Source: Rotaria macrura | Taxonomy: Eukaryota; Rotifera; Eurotatoria; Philodinida; Philodinidae | Direction of reading: 5' to 3' | NCBI GenBank assembly: GCA_900239685.1 | Contig: OENT01000169.1 | Location: 62,001 to 126,000 of the forward strand | DNA: 64,000 nt | In this document: positions 23,227-35,956 of the stretch, in pieces | How positions within the stretch are numbered: the stretch's first letter is position 1 | Layout of the letters: each line of letters opens with the position of its first letter | The notes under the pieces: generated by a model | Told to the model about the DNA's origin: nothing | Seen by the model: only the letters and a program-made list of their open reading frames with translations | Database searches by the model: none | Position numbers and translations under genes: made by a program

Positions 23227-26200
23227 ATATAGATGTGAATGAAAGATGCTGTTGATACAATCCCTTGATCAAGAATTGATATTCATGAAATAACATTAAA
23301 CATGATACATTTTTATTCTGAAAAAAACACAATTTAATTAAAATCTAGTGTGTTAAACTCCCATACGTATACAATCGTTTACGGGTGTCATAGTACTCGT
23401 TCTGGGAATCATTAAGGCATCTCTTTCTATTGTCATTGCTCGCATCAGATATTAAAATACGCTGATCAATTCCATGGATTCGGCACACATTACACTATAG
23501 TACTAACTTTTTGTTTTTTTTTTCTTCTTAGTTAAAGTTCATATTCTTGGAAGTGTTTATATATTTTTCTGGTGGTATTTGACGTGTTTGTATTATATAT
23601 CTTGGTGCATCGAATTTGTTACTTAGTTGATGTTGTTATTATATCGATTTTGTATTTCCTTCTCTTACAAAATTTTATATTATGCTAACATCGATTGTTT
23701 GTTCTTTAGACGCTATAGTGAAACTTTCGAGTAAGAAATGGAATAACTCAGTTTTTCTAATGATATGAAATGATAGCTAGACGACTTTCTGAATGTTATT
23801 TCATATTCGCGAATCATTCATTTGATTCGAATTACTTCTTCAATGATTAGAATTCGACTATTATTTGTGCTTTTATTTACATTAATAATTGAAAATACTC
23901 GTCGAATGTGACTCGTAGACATTGCTGTAGAGATGTTAACAGAAAAATGTCACAGTAATGTCTCATTTTCACATTCGTCAAACAAAAGCCGTTATATAAG
24001 TTGTAGAACTTAAAATGCATGTTGTTTTTCTTGTATGTGTCTGTGTCACCTGTAATATAGTGACTCACCGTAGATTAACAACTATGGAAAAACAAATCAT
24101 TGAAAACGTTATTTACGCTATGTCATTTTTTTAAAGCATGGGTATATCAAGTGAAAATAGCTCGACCAAAAATAGAGTAAAATTCACATCGCGAATATCT
24201 CATACAACTAGGACGAAATATTGTCCATTGATGCTATTTCTCTACCTTGTTGCTTTACCTATATGAAACAAATCGATCGTTGGAAACGAGTTCGCAAATA
24301 TCATTTGCAGACTTTATTCGCTTTCATTGAGCTATGTTTTCAACATATGGATGGTCTACATCAAGTTTTCCGTGCTATTAAAATGAATGGTGAACATATC
24401 GTGAACGAGTCGCACTGTTTGAATTCATATTCAATCAATCGACACAATTGAAGTAAATCTGTTACATGTATTGTCATTCTATTTGAAAACAATACTAATA
24501 TTGTCTCATTATTAATCCCATCATTCACTAGAAATATGCATTCTAGAAAGAAAAATACGTTTTCAACATGCTTTTGCAATTTATATTCATCTGACATGTG
24601 ATGTTATGTATAATATTCCTTTACAACAGCAAGACAACTTCTAGTTTCACACGATTCATCATACATGAGCATAGCATTCGAATAATGCATAACAACATTA
24701 TAAAATAGAAATTGATTTTATGTTCAAGAAATAAATCACAAGTCGTCGATATGTTGAAACCGAGTTATTGAATACTTTCTATACTAATCACAAAACTTCC
24801 AAGTTCCCCAATTAATTTAAAAGTATATTTGCATGTCATTTCTGTAAAAAGTATGCATTTGTGTTTGTCACACACCGTTATCAGTAATGAAAATTCGACG
24901 AACTCCTATGCGCTGTAATAGTAACAAACTGAAAAGCTTTCATTTTAAAATGGTAAGCAATAGTGAGACATAAAAATAAAGCAGATTGTACCCCTATTTG
25001 CATGGGGTTTGTTTTTACGTCGTACTTTATTAAATCAAAACCCCATAAAATGAATGCATCTTGCACCATCGCAATGAAATGATTGCTGTTCGATGGTGAA
25101 ATATCACCCTCGATTATGCGAGTATAAAAGTCGTGTACATCAATGCAAAAGGTAATTCTTCATTGGATTCTAAACAGTCAAGTGTCACAACTAGTCACTG
25201 TTAGAACTTCTGCTTGATTTCACTAATACTTCGTAGGTGGGAGGCTTTTTTACAGTCTCCTGTTACATTTTCCGGTCTTCGGGTGGTACGTTCCAACACA
25301 TATTGAATGTGGGGAAGCCCGGCATTCTTCTATCGAAAGATGAAGCCAACGGGCCCCACGAGTCCTACCACTGGAGGCCCTTCCTTCAAGTATGTACACC
25401 ACTCATTACGTTTGATAGATATGAATGAGGGACGTATTTGCTTTGCAAGAAGGGCACCAGTATATTCGACGAATCTTTTAATACATTAAAACCAAGTTTA
25501 AAATGCATGATATTTTACAATCACGCTTTCCATTTTATTTATTTATTTGAAATTGAGTAATATGCATTATCAATACCATCAAGGATCAAACAGACAATAA
25601 AAGTATCAAAAATAAAACCAAAACTATCATTGTTCTTTTACATATTCTATGTTTTAATGAAAGTAAAACTACGGTGTTTACGTAACGTAAATCGGTACAT
25701 TAAGTTGAAGTAAAATTGGGTGTCAGCTGCATCTCAACGTACCATATGTTGATATGATGTAAAGGCACATCTAAACATAGCATGTTTTTCTGTCCAAGAC
25801 TGATATTAGATATCAAAAACTTATTCACAATACTTTCTGTGTGCCACAATATACTCACAATAATCAACTATCACATGTACTATACTCTGTGCTTCTACTA
25901 GAAAATATAGTTCGAATGATCTATAATTAAAATATATATTCTAATTGAGATCTTCTAAAACTTGCAAGTTACTAGCTTGGAGCTAGTACACTACTATTTT
26001 TGATAGAATAGACTATGAGACAAGAATATTATAAAAACCGACAATAATTTCACGCTTTTTACAACATTAGATTTTAATTGAAATGTCTAAATTTATAGTT
26101 TTCTACACAAGTAATTCATTAGGTAACAGCATGCAATTTTGAATGCTGATTTTTTCGTGTATTTAATTCCATTTAATGATAAAAATTGCACAGCATTTTC

Positions 26201-27008
26201 TACAAAAGAAACTAGATTTCACATCATTCTTGCGATTCATCAAGGTTAACGCGATAACATGAAGATGTCCTCGTAATAGTTAACATGGATTTATTGTTGT
26301 TTCAACGGTGACAGAGTGATACTAATAACTATTCAGTTCGAATAAATCTGTGTCTTGAATCAAATCCATAATTGCGTCTCTTTTTCATATGTTTACATAA
26401 AAGAAAAGGCATCGAGAATACTGATCATCTGTTGACAAGATGCAAAAAAGTAGTTGCAAGCTTCTTCAAATCAATTGTTTTTTCAATCATGTGGTGGCTA
26501 TTGTGTACATAACGTTGTTTTTATAGAAATGTTGCATTTTATCTCAGTAAATATGAATTCGTTTTTTCTCGATGACAAACAAGTCAAAAGAAGGAAAAGA
26601 AGAATTTTTATCAAAATGTCTCTATAAAATGCTTGCATGCACGGCATCAATTTATTTATTTTGTCTTCAGTACCATCATATCAAAGAATAATTCGTGAAC
26701 GAAATACATGTCGCTCGTTTCTGAAATACACGTAATCAACACTATCGTAATTATATACACATACAAGAAAACCAAACTCAGGGAGATACAATTATTAGTG
26801 ACATCTATGGGAAAAAAACATCTGTTGATTGGTTATCATCAATTCAATAAAAAGATACCAATATAAAATGAAACAAAGAGTGTTTTTTTTCTACATGACT
26901 CTTGCCTAATATTTTCTTCCATAAATATTTTGTTCGTTTTCTTTATTCGTCTACGTACTCTAGACTGTATACAATCACCTATATTCTGTCAAATACTTCA
27001 TTTATTTC
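23227..27008. other. Gene-free region upstream of DCP1
   Basis: About 3.8 kb, strongly AT-rich, with no confident gene. A compact GC-richer patch at 25230-25400 (words like 'gggccccacgagtcc') stands out and may be a mobile-element remnant. A 76-codon frame at 24221-24451 has a protein-like composition but no recognisable family. Promoter elements for DCP1 presumably lie near 26900-27008 but cannot be pinpointed. Confidence 0.5.
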
Positions 27009-27969
27009 ATGTCCACACGAATTCTAAATCCTGATACTTCATCATTAATCTATGGAAATACTAGTTCTGTTTTGCATTCATCACAAACTCGACTTGAACT
27101 TAGTAAAATACTTCAAAAACAGGATCCAAATGCTATACGTTTATTTGATTTTATAAATCGTGTTAAATTATTTTTTTATAATTCGAATGAATATCGATGG
27201 GATAGTGATTCATTTATCGAGGGAAATTTATTTGTTTATGAAAGTAACTTTATCCTAAATCATCGAAAAAATTCATCATATACATTTGCTGTTATAAATG
27301 GAAAACAAAAGTTTGTCCAGCAGATTACCTCAGATATGTCACAACATGCTGATAAAACACGTTTATTCTATGAAGTCATTAACAATAATAAATGTGAAGT
27401 ATTTTGTTTACATTTTATGAATGAAAACGAATGTCTACGATTAAATGTGTTTATTAAACAATATCTTGAATCGTTGAGAAACTTTGAATGTCAACGAACT
27501 CAAGCAGTATCTACCAGTGATCATCAATCTGCACAAATAGATTTAGGCAATTCTGATCAGCAAATAAATTTGACACAGGTGAAACTATCAACATATTTTG
27601 TTCGTTGAAATATATGAAGAACATTCTTTTTCATAGATCAACCATTCTCCGATTTTATTTCCTCAACAAACAATAAATAGTAATAATACTGAAGATCCAA
27701 CGACGTCACTCAAACGTTTGCTAAACATACCACGAGAACATGATTTCAACGATGAATCAATGTCTTTCCAACAGCCTAATACAACAGAACTCATTCCACC
27801 ATCTGCATTCGAGTCATCTCATGCATGTACTAATAATGAATATAGTAAACATTGTCTATCATCAATAGATCGTGAACATTTTCTGAATGTTTTTCGTCAT
27901 CTTATTCAAAATAATGATGATTTTCTTGAGATTATTCATCGAATGTGTCTTAATCATTCTATGCAATGA
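27009..27969 (+). CDS. DCP1: mRNA-decapping enzyme subunit DCP1
   Basis: Exons 27009-27578 and 27637-27969, split by a 58-nt GT-AG intron in phase 0, give 300 aa. DCP1 is the activating partner of the DCP2 decapping enzyme in cytoplasmic mRNA decay. Residues about 25-160 form the EVH1-like domain. The signature WDSDSFIEGNLFVYE corresponds to the family's W...IEGTLFVY strand, and FCLHFMNENECLRLNVFI to its last strand and helix. A low-complexity linker follows with SLKRLLNIP (near residue 215), resembling the short leucine-rich helix that metazoan DCP1 uses to bind decapping activators. The last about 30 residues (FLNVFRHLIQNNDDFLEIIH) are the C-terminal trimerisation helix. A poly(A) signal AATAAA sits at 27997-28002. 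VPS39 starts 102 bp after the stop. Confidence 0.93.
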
Positions 27970-27996
27970 AAGAAATATTTTTGTTTTGAATTTTTT

Positions 27997-28002
27997 AATA
28001 AA
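27997..28002 (+). terminator. Poly(A) signal of DCP1
   Basis: Canonical AATAAA 27 nt after the DCP1 stop codon. It is followed by a T-rich stretch and then by the splice acceptor in front of VPS39, only 69 nt downstream. Confidence 0.75.
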
Positions 28003-28051
28003 GAAAATATTTGATTATTATATTTTAAAAAAAAAGAAATTCTTTTCGTTT

Positions 28052-28071
28052 TGTTTTTTTTATCAATTTAG
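28052..28071 (+). other. Candidate trans-splice acceptor before VPS39
   Basis: A pyrimidine-rich run ends 'ttttttatcaatttag', and the AG (28070-28071) touches the ATG of VPS39. No matching donor for a cis intron is needed if a spliced leader is added, a mechanism known in bdelloid rotifers. Alternatively this is the end of a 5'-UTR intron whose first exon lies inside or upstream of DCP1. Confidence 0.6.
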
Positions 28072-31000
28072 ATGTCATCTCCTGCAAAAACAACTCGTGT
28101 GACAACAATGACAAATGTTTCTTCGTCACCAAATATTTCAACTGGTGATGCTCAAGATGATTTTCAAGCGTTTCAGATGCGTCCAGTTATACGTGATTTC
28201 AAATTGGCTGCGGAATTGTTTGCATCCTATGGTGACATTGTTTTAATATGTGGAAGAAGTACGCAAGAAAAACAAGGAATCTTATTAGTATCCTATGAAA
28301 TTCCATCTGCATCACCATCAGTATCGTCATCTGTACGATTACTTAAAGTAGTTAGATTTACGAAAAGAAGTGTTACACAACTTGAAACAATACCAATATT
28401 AAAAGTAGCTTTATTATTAGGCGATGGAGCCATTAGTTTGTATGATATTGATTCACTAAATGAAATTGCGACTGTACCTGGTAATAATATTTCTTTATTT
28501 GCAACGTGGTAGGTCCTTACTTTATCGAGACAAGTGTTCTCAATATACGTTTGTGCGATCATTAGTATTAAAAGATTTCGATGAGAACATTCAACTAAAA
28601 GGAAAGATCTTGATTGGATTTACGTCAGAGATCGAAATACGCTATACAGTTATGTCGGATCATAAGATGTTCTTAAACGATAGTTGTTCAATTTGAAAGT
28701 ACTATGTTTTACACATGAACAATATTTGGATACGATGAGCGATTTTCATCATTCATATCTCAAACAAGGACCTCATGTGCATTAGTGAAATCTCCCCAAA
28801 ATACTATTATTCATTTCAAAAAAGAAAACAAAGTTATTTTTTTGTCGAAAACTTTTGCAAGAAACATGATCGGAGGAGGGTATGGTTTTCGCCATTGGAA
28901 AGAGTACACTCTGAAACATGAATGCATAGAAAAAGCAAAATATTTTAAAGAATTATCCTTTCACAAGACATTGAACTTGCAAAAAGGAGCCATTTTCCAA
29001 AGACACCTCTCACCATGCCGTTTCACTTGAAAATAGACTATGCCAAAGACAGATCATACTTTTCATTTGAAATTTTGCAGGATGTGCAACGATCCCTAAG
29101 ATATGTCTCAGAGAAGAATTTCAGAATTCAANTAGAAAAATCTAAAAATTTCAGGGTTCATATAGCAGGTACTAGATTACAGTAAGGATAGGTTAAAATG
29201 ATAAATATACCAATCTAAATAAACAAGTTATCAGTTTTCAAAAACAACGTCCAGAAATCTTCTAAAAGAATGTTCATATCTCTTCATAATCTGATGACTT
29301 TATAGTTTTGAGTGCGCTCTGTGTCACAGGGAAAACCACTTCCTTCTACCATACTCCTGTAAGGAATTGTTAAAAGAAATACCCATATATCCTCTTTGTC
29401 TGAAATGCATAATCATATGTTTAAACATTTCACTTGTGCACATACTTAGTTAGAAAGTTCAGTGAAAAAATTCCATAGTAGAAGAAAAAGAATCCCAATG
29501 ACCAATTCGTCTTCGATCTCGATGATGTCGATCATGAGCTATTATTTAAGTAACACCACCATCGAACATTCGAATTGGACCATGTGCCGTATCATTTTGG
29601 TAATTTATTGTTCGTAATTGTTATGCAGTGACCACAGACTGCAGAAACAGTACATAGAACCAACTGCACTCTAATAACAGTAAAAAACTGGAGCTAGATT
29701 AAATTTCTTCATTTAACAATATTTCCATTTATGAATTTAGTTCAGAACTTTTGACTCTTGATTTAATACTTTTGTGTAGTGTCCATTAGTCATTCTTACA
29801 GTTTAAGTTGACTTAATCGTTTACGTTATGTCCATATCAGTGACAAGAAAGATCATACAAAATAGCTTCTTTCGTCATCGTACATGCATGTTTCAAAATA
29901 GTTCACATCTATTGATATATATATATATATTGACTGTGTATAATTTTTCTAATTGACAGTTGTCTATGAGTTGATTCAGAAAATTTACCCATCAATCTTC
30001 GAGAAATCAAATATCCCTTATTAACAAAGGCAAATGAATTCTATCATGGTATGGTTAATTAAATAAATCTTCAGTATAGTGCTATTGTTTAGATATACAA
30101 TGAACTATCAACAAAAAAAAACAATTTAAGCAGTACATTTTACTAAAGGTTTATCGTCAGAAAATTTAATTTCGAATCAATTATTTCTTGAAGAAAAAAT
30201 TTTGACTTTTCATTGACAAATTGATTTCATGCCAACTTTAGATTTAGACTCAATAGAAGTTTCACGAATAAGAACAATTTTTTATTAGGTATGATATTGG
30301 ACCGCATCAATCTGCATCTTCATCGTCATCTTCAGCACCGATTCCAAATGAACTTAGAATATGTGCTGCAAAAGGACGACGTTCACTTTTCTTCTTTGTT
30401 TGGACTCCTCGGGAACGTAATGTAAAAGAAAATGAACATTTACGTGGTGGTTTTGATTTAATCGATACTCCACGTGCATTAGCATTATCAAGTGAAAAAG
30501 TCTGTATTGGCTACAAAAAGTCGTATGTTATTATGAGTCTTGAAAGTGGCATGATTATAAATGAATTAACATTTACAATGCAACATGATCCAGTCATAAA
30601 TTGTCTTCAAGATCGTACACAATGGTGTATACAGATGGAATCAAATACTGTTTTTTTAAATTCGAAATTTGAACCATTATATGAAAATGGTATACCATGG
30701 AAAGATATACCTTCAGCTATTGTTCAAGCAAGTCCCTATGTATTATCATTGATGAGTCAAACAATTGATGTTTGTACATTCAATGGATCACAATCAGTAC
30801 CTGTACAACAAATTCCACATAGAGGTGCGTTGGCACCAGGAAAATGTCGTTTATGGATGGATGCACGAACCGAAAGAATTTATGCTGCAACAGCCACTGA
30901 TGTTATGGTACTTGAGCCAATACCTGTTCATATACAGTTACAGAATTATATTGGTAGATATAGGTACGACTTAGCTTTAATTCTCATTCGAGCTATACTT

Positions 31001-34000
31001 GGCATGTCAGTATCACCATCTATTCATGATCAATCAAGAACAAACGATGGCCATGCTAAAGGAAAACTTGATATAACTATAATGCCAAGACAAGTTACCT
31101 TTGCAAATAATGAACAATCATCAGATAAAGTAAATAGTTCAATGTTTTTTTTTCTATTGATTTAACAAGTAAAGAAAAATGTTTTTATCGAGATTGTTGA
31201 CTTTTGTAGCACACGATCTGAACGATGTCTTGACATCTAGAAAGGAGAAATTTACAACCGTATAGGCACGGAGTATTGATGAAGGTAGACGTAGCGCTTA
31301 ATCTAAAAGAAAAATATAGTCGATTGAGGCTGAAAAAATTTTCTTTTTCTTTATTCTCAATAACTCTCGGTATAGATGCGAGAAAAGGGTTCATGTTTCG
31401 AATGACATCCTTACTTTATTGTTTTCCAGAAATTATACTCTACCGATCAAAAGATAGATATCTTAACGCAGCATTTCTATTCCTTCTGCCATTATGGACG
31501 AAAGCATCATACTATATTAAGACTATGGAACATGATAGGAAACAATCATGGCAAACTATTCTCTCGATTGAGAGTTGAAGAAACGAGAAAATAATCTATC
31601 GTAACTTTGTTGTACATAGATAGATCAAAATGAATTGCCACTAAGATCTGAGTCGAATCAATGAAGTAGACTTTCTAATAACATGTCGCTAGCTGCAATC
31701 TAGGTTATGTTTGAATCATCTACATATTTCTCTCTAATGAATTGAACAAAAAATAATATTCTCTTTAGCCATTATCGAATACAACCATAACGCGGCAAAG
31801 TTCGTCAATAAATGATCCAACTCGGCAGAATCAAAAATTAAGTGATACCGAACTTTGGGAGGAATACTATCGTGTTGGTACAATGTATGCATTTCAATTA
31901 TTTCATAAACAACAATTCGAACAAGCTTTTGCTGAATTTAACGAATTTTTAACTGATCCAGCTGAAATTATATCCTTATTTGAATTATTATCGCCCAATG
32001 CATGGTTATCAGATTCATATAATGAGTTAATTACATTCGTTAAACAACATCGACATTTTGCTGAACCAAATGATTTTGTCGGAGTTAGATTTGAAAATGC
32101 TCTACATGAATTACAACGTTATTTAACTGATTTACGCCGTATTTTTCAAACTGTCTTTCGACGTTCACCTGACAGTTGGCTTGAAGTAAAAAAATAAAAT
32201 CATGTCTTACTTCAATATACACATTTTTCATTATAGGTACAATCACTTGTTCGAAATCGATTTATTTTAAAACCCGTGCGTGATTTATTAATCATTGTTG
32301 AAACTGCCTTACTTAAAGCCTATTTAATTGATAATAATAATACATTAGCTAATGCATTATTACGTAATCAAGAGAATTGTTGTCTACCGTCTGAAGTTGA
32401 GAAAGAACTTAAACATCATCATCGCCGTGCTGAATTAGTTTCATTTTACGAAAGACGAAATCGTCATGAGGAAGCGTTAGAATTAATAACACGTACAGAA
32501 TCATTATCATCACGTGAAAATATTCTTAATTATCTAGCAAAACTTGATAGTAATCAATTAGACTTAATATTTAGATATATGCGACCAATGATAAAATCAG
32601 TTTTAGAAGAAAAAAATAATCAGAATATTCTAGCCAATATATTAACATTATTTATTGGCGAATCAACGCCAGTATTGCCATCATCATCAATAGATCCAAC
32701 AAATTCAGGAATAATCAAACTTAATCCAGTTAAAGTTTATGAATTTTTAAAAGAAATCAATCAAGATTTTTCTATAAAATATTTGGAACATATTTGTTTA
32801 AAACCAGAACTTGGCTCAAAACAACGTGACATTCATAATCGTCTTGTTTATGCATATTGTGATCGTATTAAACAATTAACCAATGAATTTAAACCGATGA
32901 TTAAAGCTCAACAAGAAGAAAAGAAAACTAATCAACAAATTACATATGAAGGTACTTGATCTATAGAAGCGATCAATCTTATTCTATTGATAGATTTCAA
33001 TAGAAATATGTTTTTTCGTGTGGAGTGAGTTGCTCTTTATATAAACAAAACGAGAAAATTTGAGCCTATCAAAATTTGATTAATGAAGATTCTCGACATC
33101 GATCTCTTTTCATATTAAATCGAATAGAACATGAGATGAATGTTGTTCTTGTATAGATCAGACGAAAGCTAGATTATATTATTTCTCTGCAATCGAAGAC
33201 TACAGTGAACCAACTCTCAATAGTTAATTTGTCGATAATAAATTGAGCACACATTTTTACAGATGACGGACACCTGTAGAATTCTTTTATAGCAGAACGT
33301 ATGAGGATTTTACTATCGTGAATGTACATTTTTTAATGTTTTTTTAGACAATGACATATCTGCAACTAAATCATCGTTTCCTCGTTCATCATCAGTTGAT
33401 GTTGAACATTATCCTGCCATATTGTCAATAAAAAAACAAAAAACTGATTATGAATCAAAATTAAAATTCTTTTTACTAAATCAAAATTGCCAATGCGATT
33501 TCGAAAAATTACAAGCGTATTTTCTTCAAGAACAAAATGACACATCAAATGAACATCTGTTTAGTTTACATTATGCTATTGTACTTGGTCAATTAAAACA
33601 ACATGAATTAGCACTTGAAACATTTCTTAAACATGGTCTTTTTATGGATGCTGAACGTTATTGTGAAGCAATCTATTCGACATCTGATATTCAGTTAGCA
33701 CATAAACTTTATCGTCTTTTAATCGAATTCTATCTAATTAAAAGTAATGATGGAAACTTAAATGAAAATAGTTTAAAAACAATTTTACGTATTGTCAATA
33801 ATGCATCCGAGCGTCTTGATCCAGTTGAAACCTTAAAACTTTTACCTGGTCAATTAAAACTAAACAATCTAAAAGATTTCATTGAACACGCATTACAGAC
33901 ATGTTCAACGAATAAACGTAGTTCACAATTGGAACGTAATTTACTTTTTTTAAAATTACTTCGTACACAATCGGATCGTATATCGACTGAAAAACATTCA

Positions 34001-34162
34001 TTTTTCATTGATGCCGATTCACCATGTGCACGAATAGAATGTACACAACCATTTACCAAAACACAAGCCGTTGTAAGATTTCCAAATAATAAAATAGTTC
34101 ATCTTCATTGTAAAGCTAAATATGAAGATGAATGTATGAGAGGAAATCAGAGACGATATTAA
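28072..34162 (+). CDS. VPS39: Vacuolar protein sorting 39 (HOPS subunit)
   Basis: Five exons: 28072-28508, 30289-31129, 31769-32185, 32237-32951, 33348-34162. All introns are GT-AG, phases agree, and the product is 1074 aa against roughly 880 in vertebrates. VPS39/Vam6 is the Rab7-binding end of the HOPS tether for late endosome/lysosome fusion. Residues about 30-400 form the CNH/beta-propeller part (SLYDIDSLNEIATV; FDLIDTPRALALSSEKVCIGY). The middle has helical clathrin-type repeats (ETALLKAYL; AELVSFYERRNRHEEALELI). Exon 5 has the Vps39 C-terminal domain (PVETLKLLPGQLKLNNLKDF) and a terminal zinc-binding piece, C..C then VVRFPNNKIVHLHC, residues about 1030-1060. These features match VPS39 better than its paralogue TGFBRAP1. 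The first intron is 1780 bp and contains an ambiguous base at 29132. Confidence 0.92.
28509..30288 (+). other. Large first intron of VPS39
   Basis: 1780-bp intron with donor GTAGGT and acceptor 'tttattag', far longer than the 51-bp intron 3 of the same gene. No nested gene is recognised; frames of up to 81 codons inside look random. It includes a short TA microsatellite near 29918 and one N at 29132. An earlier in-frame donor at 28481 (gtaata) is possible but would break the phase with exon 2. Confidence 0.75.
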
Positions 34163-34239
34163 TTTTTATTTTGCCTGTTTTTTTTTGTAATTTACTATGA
34201 TTGTATTTTTCTATTGATCAAGTGAGTGTCATAATTTTC

Positions 34240-34304
34240 TTCTTTTTTAGATGACTACTACAAAACGAAAAACAATCTTGCAGATATTACTTTCACAAAT
34301 TTAA
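34240..34304 (+). other. Acceptor-like site and 17-codon ORF after VPS39
   Basis: 88 nt after the VPS39 stop a pyrimidine run ends 'cttcttttttag' and touches an ATG at 34251, which opens a 17-codon frame (MTTTKRKTILQILLSQI) closing at 34304. The geometry copies the DCP1-VPS39 junction. It may be an unused acceptor in the VPS39 3' UTR, a downstream micro-ORF cistron, or chance. The nearest AATAAA is at about 34515. Confidence 0.3.
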
Positions 34305-35268
34305 AGAATCAAAAACTAAAGGGTTTGAATGTTTTTCTATTCAACTATCTATTTATCAAACTATAGAGAATGAATTTTCATCTTGATTGTGAACAAAACA
34401 TGTAAACATCTAGGTCGAATTTTAATTCATCAATATACGTATGTTAAGACCAGTTGATAAGTAGAAAAACTTGAACAACTAGATCGAAATTGAAGAAATT
34501 TTAAAAATAATCGAAATAAAAACGCTAATGTCTGCATATTTTCTTGTCTTATGATCGGATTATAGGCGCATGTTATTCGATACTAATAAATGTAAAATTA
34601 GATAAGTACTCACCATCAAAGTGGCAAATACAACATATAACAAAATAAAGATTTTTGAAGATAGATATGCATCCGAAAAAGCTGTATTGTTTTTCGAAAT
34701 AATTACTTTCTAAAAACAAACATATGTTGCACAGGAGCATAAATACACTCATCACCAGTTGTGTTAATATTATATGAAAAAACTTTTTATTGTAAAATCT
34801 ACATCCTCATCGAATTCGGTGGAAAATACCAGGAAGGGTGTGAGTGTGAAGTATGGAATGCAAATTAATCTTAGATGAATCCATCCTCACATCCACCTAC
34901 ACCCCTTCCCTATCAACATCTTTTCCATTCTGCATTTTCCTTTTCAAGAATTCTCCTCACGTTATTCTCTCGTATGGGTGTTTTTAGACAGTTTTCTTGT
35001 GTTGCTACCTTTTCCTTTCTACGTTTTTCTTTTCTACATGTGCCTGTTCGATGTTTTACTTCTCTGTCGATTCGCCCTCTCGCATTTCAAGTGTTTGAGA
35101 TTTATTCATGAACGATATTTTCGTGTCTCAAGTGTTGAAGTACAATTATGAACAGAAAAAATGAGCTTTTCCTCTACTGATCATTACATGGAAGATTAGA
35201 TAATTAATCTAGGTGCTAAATATAGATTTGAAATTTATAAATAATTCGAAATTATTGTATTACCGAAA
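34305..35268. other. Intergenic, VPS39 3' region to ING
   Basis: About 1 kb with no gene recognised. It contains the likely VPS39 poly(A) signal (AATAAA near 34515) and a pyrimidine-rich segment at 34880-35080 whose 78-codon frame follows from the base composition. Confidence 0.5.
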
Positions 35269-35284
35269 ATATCTTTATTTTTAG
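35269..35284 (+). other. Candidate trans-splice acceptor before ING
   Basis: 'atatctttatttttag' ends with AG at 35283-35284, immediately followed by the ATG of the ING gene. This is the same arrangement as at VPS39. The gene itself has no introns, so an acceptor here is best explained by spliced-leader addition or by an upstream non-coding exon. Confidence 0.6.
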
Positions 35285-35956
35285 ATGGATTTCGATGAAT
35301 TTATTGAATCGTTGGAAAGTCTACCCATTGATTTAAGCCGTAATCTTCGTCTATTACGTGAACTTGACGATAAAAATTTGTCATTGAAATCAGAATGTTC
35401 AACGATTGCAACAAAGTATCAACAAACAAAATCTCATGATGACAAATATAGTTTAATACAAACATTAAATGATTTACAATCTCGACGTTTATTGCATGCG
35501 AACGAAAAAATCACATTAGCTAACCAAGCCTATGAAATGGTTGAAAAACATATACGTCGTTTAGATGATGTTCTTGAAGAACTAGCAGCACAACCACAAG
35601 TAACTTCAACGAATAATCGAAAGAAAAAACGAACAATGTCATCTCATGAGGATGTAAATTCAAATAAGAAACGACGTAAATTCGATAAACCTTTGAATCA
35701 AGTACAAAATAAGACATCCACTAAAAAGAAAGACCAACAAGAAATAAACAAAGTTGAACCTGTTGGTTTAGATTTATTTCCAATTGATCCATATGAACCA
35801 CGATATTGTATATGTAATCAAGTATCATTCGGACGTATGATTGCATGTGATAATCCACATTGTCAAATTGAATGGTTTCATTTTGCATGTGTAAAACTTG
35901 AAGAAGAACCTAAAGGAAAATGGTTTTGCCAGCAATGTAGAACAATATCGAATTAA
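35285..35956 (+). CDS. ING: Inhibitor of growth protein, ING4/5 type
   Basis: A single-exon gene of 223 aa. ING4/5 proteins read trimethylated Lys4 of histone H3 and bring HBO1/MOZ-type acetyltransferases to chromatin. Residues about 1-105 are the N-terminal ING helical dimerisation domain (FDEFIESLESLPIDLSRNL, then the MVEKHIRRLDDVLEELA helix). A basic linker (residues about 110-155, with KKKRTM and KKRRKFD as likely nuclear signals) leads to a C-terminal PHD finger with ligands Cys175, Cys177, Cys188, Cys193, His199, Cys202, Cys215 and Cys218. Aromatic and acidic residues (Tyr174, Asp189, Trp197) sit where the methyl-lysine cage is expected. Human ING4 has 249 aa, so only the linker is shorter. 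ING4 versus ING5 cannot be decided. It converges on the ULK3 gene. Confidence 0.93.
   Translation: MDFDEFIESLESLPIDLSRNLRLLRELDDKNLSLKSECSTIATKYQQTKSHDDKYSLIQTLNDLQSRRLLHANEKITLANQAYEMVEKHIRRLDDVLEELAAQPQVTSTNNRKKKRTMSSHEDVNSNKKRRKFDKPLNQVQNKTSTKKKDQQEINKVEPVGLDLFPIDPYEPRYCICNQVSFGRMIACDNPHCQIEWFHFACVKLEEEPKGKWFCQQCRTISN

Noticed and set aside
28481-28486. Earlier donor GTAATA for VPS39 exon 1
   Set aside because: It leaves phase 1, whereas exon 2 needs phase 2; the donor at 28509 fits and keeps residues matching the VPS39 family.
28072-34162. TGFBRAP1 (VPS3-like) instead of VPS39
   Set aside because: The terminal HLHC resembles TGFBRAP1, but the middle and exon 5 motifs (YLEHI...RLVYAYC; PVETLKLLPGQ) match VPS39 better.
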